Assembly (NCBI RefSeq): GCF_001483755.1
Contig: NZ_LQBK01000017.1
Location: 1 to 64,000 of the forward strand
DNA length: 64,000 nt
From: Kocuria rosea subsp. polaris
GTDB lineage: Bacteria > Actinomycetota > Actinomycetes > Actinomycetales > Micrococcaceae
Direction: 5' to 3'
Shown here: piece after piece, positions 7,898 to 16,936 of the stretch
Position numbering within the stretch: position 1 is the first letter of the stretch
How the letters are laid out: each line of letters starts with the position of its first letter
Position numbers and translations under genes: made by a program
The notes under the pieces: model-generated
The model's input: only the letters and a program-made list of their open reading frames with translations
Told to the model about the DNA's origin: nothing
Databases searched by the model: none

Positions 7898-8081
7898 GGG
7901 GCGGTCCTTCCTGGTGGAACTGGCCTCGGGGCGGTGTCAGCTCCAACCTAGCGGTGACCGATCGCCGGGGCACCCCTCGTGCGATGCGCCCGGTGTTCGT
8001 AGACTGGCCGTCCGTGCCGCGGATCCGCAGCGCGGACGTCGACAGGTTCAGCTGTCGGCCGGCCCGGTTCTCGACCAGCCC

Positions 8082-8107
8082 AGTTGTCGAACAGAGTTGT
8101 CGAACAG
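8082..8107. repeat. Tandem 13-bp repeat upstream of the general stress gene
   Basis: AGTTGTCGAACAG occurs twice, head to tail, ending 15 bases before the start codon. A direct-repeat operator or a recent duplication are both possible. Confidence 0.6.
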
Positions 8108-8122
8108 AGAAGGGACCTCCCC

Positions 8123-8608
8123 ATGACCGACCAGGACGACGGCACCGTCAAGGTGCGCGAGCTCATCAAGAACACCCGGATCGCCATGCTCACCCACGCG
8201 GACGAGCACGGGAACCTGATCTCCAAGCCGATGGCCACGCAGGACGTGGACTTCGACGGCACCGTCTACTTCATCGCCGAGCGCACCTCGGACCAGGTCC
8301 AGGACCTGCAGCAGCGGCCCTCCGTGAACGTCGCCTACGCCGGGGACGGCGCCTGGGTCTCGCTGACCGGGACGGCGCTCGTGCTCAACGACGAGGCGAA
8401 GCTCAAAGAGCTGTGGGACAGCTTCACCGGCTCCTGGCTCGAGGGCGGGCCGGAGAACCCGGACAACGTCCTCATCGAGGTCACCGGCCGCTCCGCCGAG
8501 TACTGGGACACCCCCGGCGGCGGCAAGGTCACGCAGGTGGCGAACCTCGTGAAGGCCAAGGTCACGGGCGACACCATCAAGGGCGACAAGGGCGTCGTCG
8601 ACCTCTGA
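8123..8608 (+). CDS. Pyridoxamine 5'-phosphate oxidase-like general stress protein 26 family
   Basis: A 161-aa split-barrel flavin-binding protein. RIAMLTHADEHGNLISKPMATQDVDFDG and later VNVAYAG fit the general stress protein 26 group (COG3871), which binds FMN or F420-like cofactors. It probably has redox or cofactor-binding activity under stress; the exact reaction is unknown. The ATG at 8123 follows AGAAGGGACC. A tandem repeat immediately upstream may control it. Confidence 0.85.
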   Translation: MTDQDDGTVKVRELIKNTRIAMLTHADEHGNLISKPMATQDVDFDGTVYFIAERTSDQVQDLQQRPSVNVAYAGDGAWVSLTGTALVLNDEAKLKELWDSFTGSWLEGGPENPDNVLIEVTGRSAEYWDTPGGGKVTQVANLVKAKVTGDTIKGDKGVVDL

Positions 8609-8691
8609 CGCCTGTCCGGGGCCGTCCGCACCGCCCGTCCGGACGGCCCTGCGCCCGGGCGTGTCCCGGAGGCCGTTGGTAGAATCCGGGC

Positions 8692-8874
8692 ATGAGAACT
8701 GCACTGGTCCGCCCCCGCAACGGCAAGCTCATCGCCGGCGTCTGCGCGGCCCTCGCGGCCCGCTTCGGACTGCCGAAGTTCCTCCTGCGCCTGGGCTTCA
8801 TCGTCTTCGGCCTGGTGGGCGTGGGGGAGCTGGTCTACATCGCCCTGTGGATCATCATCCCCAAGGAGTCCTGA
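8692..8874 (+). CDS. PspC domain membrane protein
   Basis: A 60-aa protein consisting of a single PspC domain. The phrase NGKLIAGVCAALAARFGLPKFLLRL precedes one or two hydrophobic helices ending in YIALWIIIPKE, the hallmark of the family. In other bacteria PspC relates to phage-shock/envelope stress; in actinobacteria stand-alone copies are common. A TAGAAT hexamer sits 6 nt before the ATG without a Shine-Dalgarno, so the message is probably leaderless. Confidence 0.88.
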   Translation: MRTALVRPRNGKLIAGVCAALAARFGLPKFLLRLGFIVFGLVGVGELVYIALWIIIPKES

Positions 8875-8902
8875 GCCCCGACTCCGCCCGAGCTCCGCGC
8901 CG

Positions 8903-8946
8903 GACCCGGCTCCGCCCGCCGGGGCCCGACCGGGCGGAGCCGGGTC
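8903..8946. terminator. Bidirectional terminator hairpin
   Basis: A perfect 16-bp stem (GACCCGGCTCCGCCCG and its complement) with a 12-nt loop, between the convergent pspC-like and ABC permease genes. There is no long T run, as is usual in this GC-rich genome. Confidence 0.75.
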
Positions 8947-8989
8947 CTGCCCGCCGAACGGGCCCGCGGGGCGGTGCGGGCCCGTGCCT

Positions 8990-9787
8990 TCAGACCATGA
9001 GGTCGCGCCGCGCGAAGGCGACGGCGCCGCCGAGCGCCACCAGCACCGCGAGGGCGGCCAGCAGCGCCAGCCCCGGTCCGTCGAATCCGGTGGCCAGGGG
9101 TTCGGCGCCGATGTACCAGTGGAAGGGCGAGATCTGCTCCATCCACGGCGCCTCCGCGATGGGGGAGAGGTAGCTGAGCAGGTAGGAGGCGACCGCGGCC
9201 GCCGCGGCCGCTCCCAGGGCGGTCCCGCGCCGGCCGGTCGCGGCTCCCACCGCGAAGGCCACGGTGCCCAGGGCACCCCCGAAGAGGAGCAGGCCTGCGC
9301 TCGCCGCCGCCACGTTCACGGCCGACAGGCCGAGCTCCAGCGCGGCGGAGAGCACACCGAGGGCGGCGGTGAGGGCGAGGACCAGCACCAGGACCGTCAG
9401 CCACAGCGCCGCCAGCCGCTCGGCGTAGATCCTCCGCCGCGAGACGGGGGCGCTGAGCTCGAGCTCGAGCGTGCCGTCCTCCTCCTGCCCGGCGATCAGG
9501 CGCGCGCCCAGCCCGATGGCGCACACCAGGGTGAGGACGGCGCCGAGGAGCGAGTACACCGTGGAGGTGACGTAGCCGGCCGCCGTGGTCATGCTGTCGA
9601 AGCCCATCGCCGTGATGAACTCCGACGGCATGGACTCGAGCATCGCGTCCATCTGGCCGCCGCCCACGCTCGGGTAGAACGCCGTGTACAGGGCCGTGAC
9701 GGCCGCGACGGCGAGCGCCCACAGCAGCAGCGACCGCCGGTTGGTGCGCAGCACCCCGGCCAGAACGGTCCCGCCGCGGCCGGTCAT
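8990..9787 (-). CDS. ABC exporter permease subunit
   Basis: A 265-aa ABC-2 type permease with six hydrophobic segments. The soluble loop after the second segment (GARLIAGQEEDGTLELELSAPVSRRRIYAERL) is the characteristic cytosolic coupling region of this family. It works with the ATPase encoded immediately upstream, whose stop overlaps this start (ATGA). The substrate is unknown; drug or lipid export is usual for the family. Confidence 0.88.
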   Translation of the reverse strand: MTGRGGTVLAGVLRTNRRSLLLWALAVAAVTALYTAFYPSVGGGQMDAMLESMPSEFITAMGFDSMTTAAGYVTSTVYSLLGAVLTLVCAIGLGARLIAGQEEDGTLELELSAPVSRRRIYAERLAALWLTVLVLVLALTAALGVLSAALELGLSAVNVAAASAGLLLFGGALGTVAFAVGAATGRRGTALGAAAAAAVASYLLSYLSPIAEAPWMEQISPFHWYIGAEPLATGFDGPGLALLAALAVLVALGGAVAFARRDLMV

Positions 9788-10764
9788 CGCACGCCCCCCG
9801 GGCGCGTGGCCGCGGAGCCCGGCGCCGGCCGGTCCGAGGGGGCGGGCGGTGCCGGGGCGGTGGAGGGGAACGGCCGCCGGTAGAAGTCCAGGAACAGGTC
9901 CTCGAGCTCACGGTCCTCGGCCTGCCAGCGGACCACGCGGTGCCGGACGGCCGCGGTCAGCAGGGGCATCGGGTCGCCGCGGAGCAGGCAGCTCAGCGTC
10001 GTGCCGTCGGAGGGGTCGAGGGCTGCGTCCTGCACGCCGGGCAGGTCCGCGAACTCCGCCAGCGGCACCGGCTCGGCGAAGCGCAGGAGGACCTGCTGCC
10101 CGGCGCGGGCCCGCAGGGCCCGGACGTCGTCGAGGTCGACCACCCGGCCCTCGCGGATGATGGCGACCCGTCCGGCGACCTCCTCGACCTCCTGGAGCAT
10201 GTGGCTGGAGAGGAAGACCGTGGCGCCCCTCGCGCCGGCCTCGCGGGCGAGGAGCAGGAACTCCCGCTGGAGCAGGGGGTCCAGGCCGCTGGTCGGCTCG
10301 TCCAGGACGAGCAGCTCGGGATCGTGCATGAACGCCTGGACCAGCCCGACCTTCTGCTTGTTGCCCTTCGAGAGCGCCCGGAGGGGACGGGACAGGTCCA
10401 GGGAGAGCCGCTCGGCGAGCTCGCCGGTGCGCCGCCGGCCCCGGCCGCCCCGCAGGGCCGCGAGGTAGGCGAGGTACTCCCCGGCGCTCATCCGGGCGGG
10501 GAAGGAGAGCTCACCGGGCAGGTAGCCGATCCGTGCGCGCAGCCCGGGCCCACCGGCGGCGGGGGCGGTGCCGAAGATCTCGACGCTGCCCGCCGTGGGG
10601 CGCAGCAGGTCCATGAGCACCCGGATGGTGGTGGACTTCCCCGAGCCGTTGGGGCCGAGGAAGCCGAACACCTCCCCGACCCGCACCTCGAGGTCCACGC
10701 CGTGCAGGGCACGGGTGCGCCCGTAGTCCTTCACGAGCCCGTGCACGCGGATGGCCGGTGTCAT
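9784..10764 (-). CDS. ABC exporter ATP-binding subunit
   Basis: A 326-aa ATPase. Walker A GPNGSGKST, signature LSKGNKQK and Walker B LLVLDEP are all present, followed by the H-loop in SSHMLQEVEEV. A C-terminal extension of about 100 residues resembles the DrrA/CcmA-type exporter ATPases. I chose the ATG at 10764 because it sits just before the conserved start IRVHGLVKDYG; an upstream ATG at 10815 adds an unconserved tail. It is co-transcribed with the permease. Confidence 0.88.
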   Translation of the reverse strand: MTPAIRVHGLVKDYGRTRALHGVDLEVRVGEVFGFLGPNGSGKSTTIRVLMDLLRPTAGSVEIFGTAPAAGGPGLRARIGYLPGELSFPARMSAGEYLAYLAALRGGRGRRRTGELAERLSLDLSRPLRALSKGNKQKVGLVQAFMHDPELLVLDEPTSGLDPLLQREFLLLAREAGARGATVFLSSHMLQEVEEVAGRVAIIREGRVVDLDDVRALRARAGQQVLLRFAEPVPLAEFADLPGVQDAALDPSDGTTLSCLLRGDPMPLLTAAVRHRVVRWQAEDRELEDLFLDFYRRPFPSTAPAPPAPSDRPAPGSAATRPGGVR

Positions 10765-10962
10765 GTCAGGGCTCCTGGACTTCGCGCACGCTCGGTGCTG
10801 GACGCATGGGCTCATCGTAGAACAGGGCGCACGGACGGTCCGGGACGCGGCGGACCCATCCGTGGCGCCGACAACGCCGGCTTCCGAGCCGTCCTGCTGC
10901 GGCTCGACGTGGAGTTCTCCGCGCTTCCCGGTCGGGCCGGCACCCGGCCGGTCGCCGCGGCG

Positions 10963-10996
10963 CCGGGGCGTCTCGACCGGAGCTGAGACGCCCCGG
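10963..10996 (-). terminator. Terminator of the VOC gene
   Basis: A 12-bp perfect stem CCGGGGCGTCTC / GAGACGCCCCGG lies 8 bases after the stop of the gene ending at 11005. Confidence 0.65.
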
Positions 10997-11004
10997 TGCG
11001 GCGC

Positions 11005-11790
11005 CTACATCTCCTCCTTCGGGGTCATCACCGCGAAGACCTCCCGGTCGGGTCCGGCGACGACCGCCATCCGCCCGAACTCGAAGTCGAACGGCTCCTG
11101 GTCGACCGACCCGCCGGCCTCGCGCACGCGCCGCACGGCGGCGTCGGCGTCCTCGACCTGGAAGGCGACCGACCAGCCGAGCTGGGTGTCACCGGCCCGG
11201 GGGTCGGGGCCGCCGATGCCCCCGGCGGGCATCTGCCCGCCGGGGACGGTGAACAGGGCGTAGGCCATGGTCTCGTCCCCCATGTCCTGGTACGTGTAGC
11301 CGAAGACCTTCGCGTAGAAGTCCTGGGCGCCGGCCGGGTCGCCGGTCATCAGGTCGCACCAGGCCACCGCGCCGGATTCCGCGGAGGCCTCGAAGCCGGT
11401 GTGCTCGTCGGCCTGCCACATCCCGAAGGACGCCCCGGTGGGGTCGGTCCACATCCCCATGGAGCCGAAGGACGCGACCTGCATGGGCTCGAACAGCGGG
11501 GTGGCCCCTGCCGCGGCCGCCCGCGCGGCGTGGACGGCGATGTCCTCGGTGGCCAGGTAGACCGACCACGCGTGCGGGGCGTCCGCCATGCCTTCCATGG
11601 TGGGCGAGAGCCCGGCGACGGCCCGGTCGCCGAGCAGGGCGTTGCAGTAGCCGCCGTACTCGGGCTGGGAGTCGGTGTACGTCCAGCCCAGGACGTCGCG
11701 GTAGAAGGCCTGGGTGCGGCCCAGGTCCGAGGCCATCAGGTCCACCCAGCAGGGTGTGCCGGCCGGCCAGGGTTCGATGTGCGTGGTCAT
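11005..11790 (-). CDS. Tandem VOC (glyoxalase-fold) protein
   Basis: A 261-aa protein with two vicinal-oxygen-chelate domains. Each begins with the same logic: WVDLMASDLGRTQAFYRDVLGW in the first and WCDLMTGDPAGAQDFYAKVFGY in the second. The likely metal ligands differ from true glyoxalase I, and such double-VOC proteins (the 27-kDa antigen CFP30B-like group) are usually of unknown activity or linked to drug binding. The ATG at 11790 follows GGAAGGACC. It stands alone between the ABC genes and a K+ channel. Confidence 0.85.
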   Translation of the reverse strand: MTTHIEPWPAGTPCWVDLMASDLGRTQAFYRDVLGWTYTDSQPEYGGYCNALLGDRAVAGLSPTMEGMADAPHAWSVYLATEDIAVHAARAAAAGATPLFEPMQVASFGSMGMWTDPTGASFGMWQADEHTGFEASAESGAVAWCDLMTGDPAGAQDFYAKVFGYTYQDMGDETMAYALFTVPGGQMPAGGIGGPDPRAGDTQLGWSVAFQVEDADAAVRRVREAGGSVDQEPFDFEFGRMAVVAGPDREVFAVMTPKEEM

Positions 11791-11949
11791 GGCGAGGGTC
11801 CTTCCGGGGAACGGGTGCGGCGGAGCCGCCGGCGGTCTGCGGCGGGACCCGGGACCGGGCACCGGGGACTGTGACCTCCGACACGTTCCAGGCTAGGGGG
11901 CCGCTCGGACGCGCTAGCGGGACCGCGCCGACGGGACCGGCCGCCGGCC

Positions 11950-12978
11950 TCAGGCCGAGCAGGTGTCGGCGATCTCCTCCGCCGTGAGGCGGCGCCGGCC
12001 CACGTAGTACAGCACGGAGTCCTCCGGCAGCGGGGTCTCCCAGCTCGGGTCGAGCAGCTCGCCCCGGTGCTGGACGGCGAGCACGGTGGCGCCGAAACCG
12101 CGCCCCAGGGCCTCCTGGACCCGCCCGAACCCCCTGCCGGCCAGCCGGGCGGGCAGCCGGGCGCTGTAGGTGTTCCGCCCGCCGTGGGTCATCAGCTCGG
12201 CGTAGACCGCGGCGATGCCCGGATCCTGCAGCTCCTCGGTGGCCAGGCGCGGCGAGTGCCACTGCACGCACCGCACGTCGTCGTCGACATAGGAGAAGTT
12301 CCGGGCCCGGCCCATGTCCCGCAGGGTCACGACGACGTGGGCGTCCGGGCGCACGTGCGTGACCGCCACGGTGAGCGTGAGCGCCTCGTTGTCGTCGCGG
12401 GCGTCGACGAGGACGCGGGCCGCGCGGTGCAGGCCCGCCCGGCGCAGCACGGCCTCGTCGGCGAGGTCGCCGCGGACGAACTCGACGCCGGCGTGCTCGG
12501 ACATCGGGTGCTGCGGCACGTCCTCCCACGCGCACAGCGCGATCGGCCCGGTGCCGTCCCCGGCGAGCTCCTCGACGAGCCGTTCCGTGCGGCCGGGCGT
12601 GTAGCCGAGGATCACCAGGTGGTCCGAGATGTCGAGCTCGATCCGGCCCTTCATGCGCTGTCCCTTCGCGGTCTCGATCGCGGTGGCGATCCTGGTGAAG
12701 ACGGTGGTCAGCGTGGCGATGCCGCCGACGATGACGTACACGCCGACCAGGTGGCCGCCGAGCGTGGTGGGGAAGAAGTCGCCGTAGCCCACGGTGGACG
12801 CGGTGACCAGGAACCACCACCAGTAGTTCTCCGCGGCGGTGATGGTGTTCTCGGGCGGCTCCGCCCAGGCCATCAGGGGCCAGCTGGTCAGGAACACCGT
12901 GAGGATGATCAGCAGCGGCAGCCCCCAGGCCTGCACGCGGCCGAGCCGGCGGACCAGGCGGATCAGGATGAACGGCAC
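11950..12978 (-). CDS. Two-helix potassium channel with RCK domain
   Basis: About 342 aa. The first transmembrane helix (residues 18-38) is followed by a pore loop with the K+ selectivity filter TVGYGD at 62-67, then a second helix, then an RCK/TrkA-N domain (DHLVILGYTPGRTERLVEEL). It should conduct K+ under control of a cytosolic nucleotide. I chose the GTG at 12978 (preceded by GGGAGA) because the family starts with an ILIRLVRRL-like segment. An upstream start at 13047 is less likely. Confidence 0.85.
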   Translation of the reverse strand: MPFILIRLVRRLGRVQAWGLPLLIILTVFLTSWPLMAWAEPPENTITAAENYWWWFLVTASTVGYGDFFPTTLGGHLVGVYVIVGGIATLTTVFTRIATAIETAKGQRMKGRIELDISDHLVILGYTPGRTERLVEELAGDGTGPIALCAWEDVPQHPMSEHAGVEFVRGDLADEAVLRRAGLHRAARVLVDARDDNEALTLTVAVTHVRPDAHVVVTLRDMGRARNFSYVDDDVRCVQWHSPRLATEELQDPGIAAVYAELMTHGGRNTYSARLPARLAGRGFGRVQEALGRGFGATVLAVQHRGELLDPSWETPLPEDSVLYYVGRRRLTAEEIADTCSA

Positions 12979-13064
12979 CGGACGTCTCCCGTCTGCTCGC
13001 GGGGCACCTCCGGTGACCTTACGCCGATCCGCGCCGGCGGCCACCACCGCGTGGCCCGGCGGTG

Positions 13065-14228
13065 TCAGCCGGCCGAGCGGCCCAGCTGCTGCCCGTGGTG
13101 GAGGTGTCCGGGGACGGCGCCGGTCAGCGCGGTCTCCGCCAGCGCCTCGCCGAGCGCCGGGGCCTGTTTGAAGAGGTTGTGCCCGGCCAGGGCGGTGAGC
13201 CCGTCACCGGACCAGATCCCCACGCCGTCGTCGCCCCACGGCAGCCGGGTGACCCAGCAGTGCACGTGGTCCACCGGGCGCGGGTCCAGCCCGGGCAGGG
13301 CGCGCTCCACGTAGGCCACGGTCCGGTCGGCCAGGGCGGCGAGCGCCGCGGGGTCGGCGAGGCCGCCGTCCGGACGGGCGGGGGTGTCGGCGCTGAGGCC
13401 CACCGAGAAGTGGCGGCCGTCCGGGTACGGCGCGGCGTACACGCCGGTCTCCCCGAAGGCCCCGCTGCCGTCCTGGAAGGTCGGCAGGCCGCGGCCGGCG
13501 GGCCCGCCGGGGGTCACCGCGAAGGTGAGGCGGACGTGCGCGCCCACCTCCACGGGCAGGTCGAGCCCGGCGCCGCGGGCCAGCGGGGCGGTGCCCCGGC
13601 CAGCGCACAGCACCACGTGGTCGTAGGTCTCGCACGTGGTGCCGGTGCGCACCTCCACCGGTCCGGCGTCCGTGCGCCGCACCGAGAGCACGTGCTCGCG
13701 CAGCATCGCGTCCTCGAGCCGGTCCGTGAGCGCCGCGACGGCGGCGAGGGTGCGGATGGCGCCGCCGTCGACGTCGAGCATCGCCGGGCCCGTCCAGGCG
13801 GCCAGGAGGGGCAGCCGTTCGTGCAGCTCCTCGGGCGCGAGACGCCGCACGGGGATCTCCTCGAACGGCTCCAGGGTGCGGAGCTTGTCCTCGACCCCGT
13901 CCCCGATCGCCACGGCGCCGTCGGGGGAGATCAGCTCGAGGCCGAACTCCTGCTCCCACTCCCGCCACAGGGCCCGGCTGCGGGCGACCAGCGCCACCAG
14001 CCGGGGGTCCTCGTGGGCGTGCCGGAAGATCCGGCCCTGCCCGGCGGACTGTCCGCCGCCGGGCGGTCCGGACTCGTAGAGGGTGACGTCGGCGCCGCGT
14101 GCGCGCAGGGCGTGGGCGGCGGCGAGGCCCACGATGCCCGCGCCGACCACGGCCGTGCGGGCCGCAGGTCCGCTCCGGGCGGCCTCTTCATCGCGTGCGG
14201 GCGCGCCGTGGTCCGAGGGTCCGGGCAC
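13065..14228 (-). CDS. FAD-dependent oxidoreductase, DAO/sarcosine-oxidase-like
   Basis: A 387-aa flavoenzyme. The FAD-binding VVGAGIVGLAAAHALRARGADVTLYE sits near the N-terminus, and the C-terminal half has the DAO arrangement ending in LTALAGHNLFKQAPALGEALAE, as in monomeric sarcosine and N-methyltryptophan oxidases. It probably oxidises an amine or amino acid, making H2O2. The GTG at 14228 starts 9 bases after the preceding small gene stops, so the two are likely one transcript. No substrate can be assigned. Confidence 0.78.
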   Translation of the reverse strand: MPGPSDHGAPARDEEAARSGPAARTAVVGAGIVGLAAAHALRARGADVTLYESGPPGGGQSAGQGRIFRHAHEDPRLVALVARSRALWREWEQEFGLELISPDGAVAIGDGVEDKLRTLEPFEEIPVRRLAPEELHERLPLLAAWTGPAMLDVDGGAIRTLAAVAALTDRLEDAMLREHVLSVRRTDAGPVEVRTGTTCETYDHVVLCAGRGTAPLARGAGLDLPVEVGAHVRLTFAVTPGGPAGRGLPTFQDGSGAFGETGVYAAPYPDGRHFSVGLSADTPARPDGGLADPAALAALADRTVAYVERALPGLDPRPVDHVHCWVTRLPWGDDGVGIWSGDGLTALAGHNLFKQAPALGEALAETALTGAVPGHLHHGQQLGRSAG

Positions 14229-14236
14229 CCGGGTGC

Positions 14237-14443
14237 TCAGCCGTCCTGCTCGGGGTCGGAGCTCTCGCCGAGGATGTCGTCGAAGGCCTCGCGCACGGCC
14301 TGCCGGGTGGCCAGGCGCACGCTCGCGGCGCCCTGCTTGTCCGCGGTGTCGGCGGAGGCGATGTTGCTGCGCTCCTCGCGCTCCTGCTCCAGGGCGTGGT
14401 CGCGGGCGGAGCGGATGCGGTCCATGATCTCGTTGGCTTCCAT
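14237..14443 (-). CDS. Small charged hypothetical protein
   Basis: A 68-aa protein starting MEANEIMDRIRSARDHALEQE. It is almost entirely helical and highly charged (long Arg/Glu/Asp helix, acidic tail GESSDPEQDG) with no membrane segment. I do not recognise the family, though composition and codon use look genuine. It directly precedes the FAD oxidoreductase and may be translated with it. Confidence 0.6.
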   Translation of the reverse strand: MEANEIMDRIRSARDHALEQEREERSNIASADTADKQGAASVRLATRQAVREAFDDILGESSDPEQDG

Positions 14444-14488
14444 GGACCCATCCCATCACGGGAGATCAGGTTTTGAACAGGGGGCTGA

Positions 14489-15433
14489 TCATTTTCTGCC
14501 GGGCCCGGCGTCCAGCTCGGCGTCCGTCCCGGGCGCGGCGTCCGTCGCGGGGTCCGCCCCGAGCTCGGGCGTGCCGCCGCCGACCATGACCACGGCGCTC
14601 GCGGCCACCACCAGGCCCATGCCCGCGAGCTGGGGGCCGGTGAGTCCCTGGCCGAGCACCAGCAGCCCGGCGAGGGCGGCGACCGCGGGCTCCAGGCTCA
14701 GCAGGATCCCGAAGACCTTGGGCGGGATGGCGCGCAGCGCCAGCAGCTCGAGGGAGTAGGGGACCACCGAGGAGAGCATCGCGATCCCCGCCCCGGCGCC
14801 CAGCACGGCCCACGTGAGGGCGGGGGCGTGGGCGGTGAGCACGCCCACGGGGGTGACCAGGACCGCGGCCACGACCAGCGCCACGGCCAGGCCGTCCAGC
14901 CGGTCGAAGTGCCGGCCCGCGGAGCGGCTGCCCAGGATGTAGGCGGCCCAGCCCGCCCCGGCCAGGGCCGCCCAGGCGATGCCGGCGAGGTCCAGCTCCG
15001 CCCACGGCACGGTGAGGGCCTCGGAGATGAGCACGATCCCGGCCAGGGCCGCCACCACGGCGAGGACGTCCCGGGGGCGGCGGGAGAGCACCGCCGAGAG
15101 GGTGAGCGGGCCCAGGAACTCGATGGTCACGGCCACGCCCAGCGGGAGGGTGGCCAGGGACTGGTAGAACGCGAAGTTCATGCCCGCCAGGGCCGCCCCG
15201 AAGAACAGGCCGGACCGCCACGCCTGCCGGGACCGGCCGCGCAGCCGCGGGCGGATGACGGCCAGCATGATCGCGGCGCTGATGAGCAGCCGCATGGTCA
15301 CCGTGGCGGAGGCCCCGATCAGGGGCACCAGGACGGCGGCGAGGGCCCCGCCGAACTGGACGGAGACGACGGCGGCCAGCACGTAGACGGTCGGCCGCAG
15401 CCCGGGGCGGCGGGCGGGAGCGAGGGTGGTCAC
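14489..15433 (-). CDS. EamA/RhtA-type metabolite exporter
   Basis: A 314-aa protein with ten hydrophobic helices arranged as two EamA repeats (first ending near residue 150, second near 290). AGMNFAFYQSLATLPLGVAVTIEFLGPL and SSVVPYSLELLALRAIPPKVFGILLSLEPAVAAL are the two family signatures, closest to RhtA (threonine/homoserine exporter). Amino-acid export is likely. The acidic C-terminal tail is unconserved. Confidence 0.85.
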   Translation of the reverse strand: MTTLAPARRPGLRPTVYVLAAVVSVQFGGALAAVLVPLIGASATVTMRLLISAAIMLAVIRPRLRGRSRQAWRSGLFFGAALAGMNFAFYQSLATLPLGVAVTIEFLGPLTLSAVLSRRPRDVLAVVAALAGIVLISEALTVPWAELDLAGIAWAALAGAGWAAYILGSRSAGRHFDRLDGLAVALVVAAVLVTPVGVLTAHAPALTWAVLGAGAGIAMLSSVVPYSLELLALRAIPPKVFGILLSLEPAVAALAGLLVLGQGLTGPQLAGMGLVVAASAVVMVGGGTPELGADPATDAAPGTDAELDAGPGRK

Positions 15434-15466
15434 CCGTTCAGGGTAGGGCTCCGCCGCGCCCCTCGC

Positions 15467-16339
15467 TCACCGGCGGGCCGCGAGGGCCGGGGCGCCGTGC
15501 ACGGGATCGCGCTCGAGCACCCGCAGCTCGCCCAGCCCGCGGGCCGCGGCCGCCTCCCGCAGCCGCTCGCGCAGCAGCGGCTGGTGCCGCGCCAGACCGC
15601 CGCCCACCACCACCGGGCCGGTCAGCTCCAGCCGCCGGGACACGGTGGCGGCGAGGTCGGCCAGGGCCCCGGCCGCGCGGTCCACCAGCCGCAGGGCGTC
15701 GTCGTCGTGCGCCGCGGCCTCGAAGGCGACCCGGGAGAGCCCGGCCCAGTGCCCGCGGTCCGCCCCGCCGTGGAAGCGCTCGATGAGCAGGCCGGGCTCG
15801 GTCAGCCCGCAGTGCGCCAGCACCGCGCGGTCCAGGGCGTCGGGGCGCAGCCCGTCGTCGAGCCGGGCGAGGGCACGGCGGACGAGCTCGCGGCCCAGCC
15901 AGTAGCCGCTGCCCTCGTCGCCCAGCAGGTGCCCCCAGCCGCCGGCCCGGGCCTCCCGGCCGTCCGGGGTGGTGCCCCACGCGGCGGAGCCGGTGCCGGC
16001 GATGACCGCGATGCCGGTGCTGCACCCGCCGGCCGCCAGGACCAGCCGGGTGTCGTGCACGACGACGATCCGCGCCGCGCCCGTGTGCGGGGCGATGAGC
16101 GCGCGCAGCGCCTCGGCGTCCGCGGGCGTGTCGACGCCCCCGGCCCCCGCCACGACCACGTCGGCGTCGGAGGCCCCGAGCTCGCCGAGGACGCCCGCCA
16201 GGGCGCGGGAGGCCTCCTCGGGGCTGGCGTTCTGCACGTTGGCGCTGCCGCCGACGGCCTCCCGCGCCGGGCGGCCGTCCTCGGCCCGCAGGCCGTGGGT
16301 CGAGGTGCCGCCGATGTCCAGGCCGATGAGGATACTCAT
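15467..16339 (-). CDS. BadF/N-acetylglucosamine-type sugar kinase
   Basis: A 290-aa ASKHA-fold ATPase. The phosphate-1 motif LIGLDIGGTSTHGL is at the start, phosphate-2 is GIAVIAGTGSAAWGTT, and GGWGHLLGDEGSGYWLGRELV is the signature of N-acetylglucosamine kinases of the BadF family. It probably phosphorylates an amino sugar from cell-wall recycling. The ATG at 16339 is preferred because the domain starts there. Confidence 0.82.
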   Translation of the reverse strand: MSILIGLDIGGTSTHGLRAEDGRPAREAVGGSANVQNASPEEASRALAGVLGELGASDADVVVAGAGGVDTPADAEALRALIAPHTGAARIVVVHDTRLVLAAGGCSTGIAVIAGTGSAAWGTTPDGREARAGGWGHLLGDEGSGYWLGRELVRRALARLDDGLRPDALDRAVLAHCGLTEPGLLIERFHGGADRGHWAGLSRVAFEAAAHDDDALRLVDRAAGALADLAATVSRRLELTGPVVVGGGLARHQPLLRERLREAAAARGLGELRVLERDPVHGAPALAARR

Positions 16340-16375
16340 GGGTCCATCCTGCCGTGCGGGCCCCGGCCGGGCACG

Positions 16376-16423
16376 ACGACGCCCGACCGGGCGCCGGCGG
16401 GAACCGGCCCGATCGGGCGTCGT
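16376..16423 (-). terminator. Terminator of the small gene upstream
   Basis: An 11-bp stem ACGACGCCCGA / TCGGGCGTCGT with further internal pairing, 13 bases after the stop of the 73-aa gene. Confidence 0.6.
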
Positions 16424-16436
16424 GGACCGTGTCCGG

Positions 16437-16658
16437 TCAGGCCGCGAGGGCCAGGGGCGCGGGGCGCAGGCGGCACCCCTCGAAGGAGAACAGCCGGCGG
16501 ACCCCGGTGCCGGCCTCGAGGATCCACAGGACCCCCAGGGGGTGCGAGACCTGCCCCACGGTGCCGATGCAGCTCTCGTAGAACTCGTCCCAGATCTCGA
16601 GCCGGTCACCGGGCCGGATCCGGCTCAGATCGGTCATCCACTTCTCAGCAGCGGTCAT
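16437..16658 (-). CDS. Small hypothetical protein
   Basis: A 73-aa protein starting MTAAEKWMTDLSRIRPGDRL. The phrase GDRLEIWDEFYESCIGTVGQVSHPLGVLWILE suggests a small all-beta fold. I do not recognise a named family. It has a very good ribosome site (GGGAGGTGGCGAC before the ATG) and its own terminator, which supports a real and probably well-expressed gene. Confidence 0.7.
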   Translation of the reverse strand: MTAAEKWMTDLSRIRPGDRLEIWDEFYESCIGTVGQVSHPLGVLWILEAGTGVRRLFSFEGCRLRPAPLALAA

Positions 16659-16936
16659 GTCGCCACCTCCCATCACGTGTTCGTCTGTGTACACCTTCCA
16701 TGGTGCACCGTCCCGGGCGACCTGCGCGGACGCGCCGATTTGACAAACGCCCCGGACGTCTTGAGCTTCGTCACACCCTCTCCCGGCCGGCAACCCGCAC
16801 CGGTTGTCCGCGCCCGTGCAGGGCGGCGATCTGTGACGGACGTCCCGGCCGGGAACGTGAACATCACCACGTCATGAATTCCGCCGTCGCACGCCGTCAT
16901 CCGTGTCGCGGGGGCCCCGCCGGCGCCCCCGCGGGC

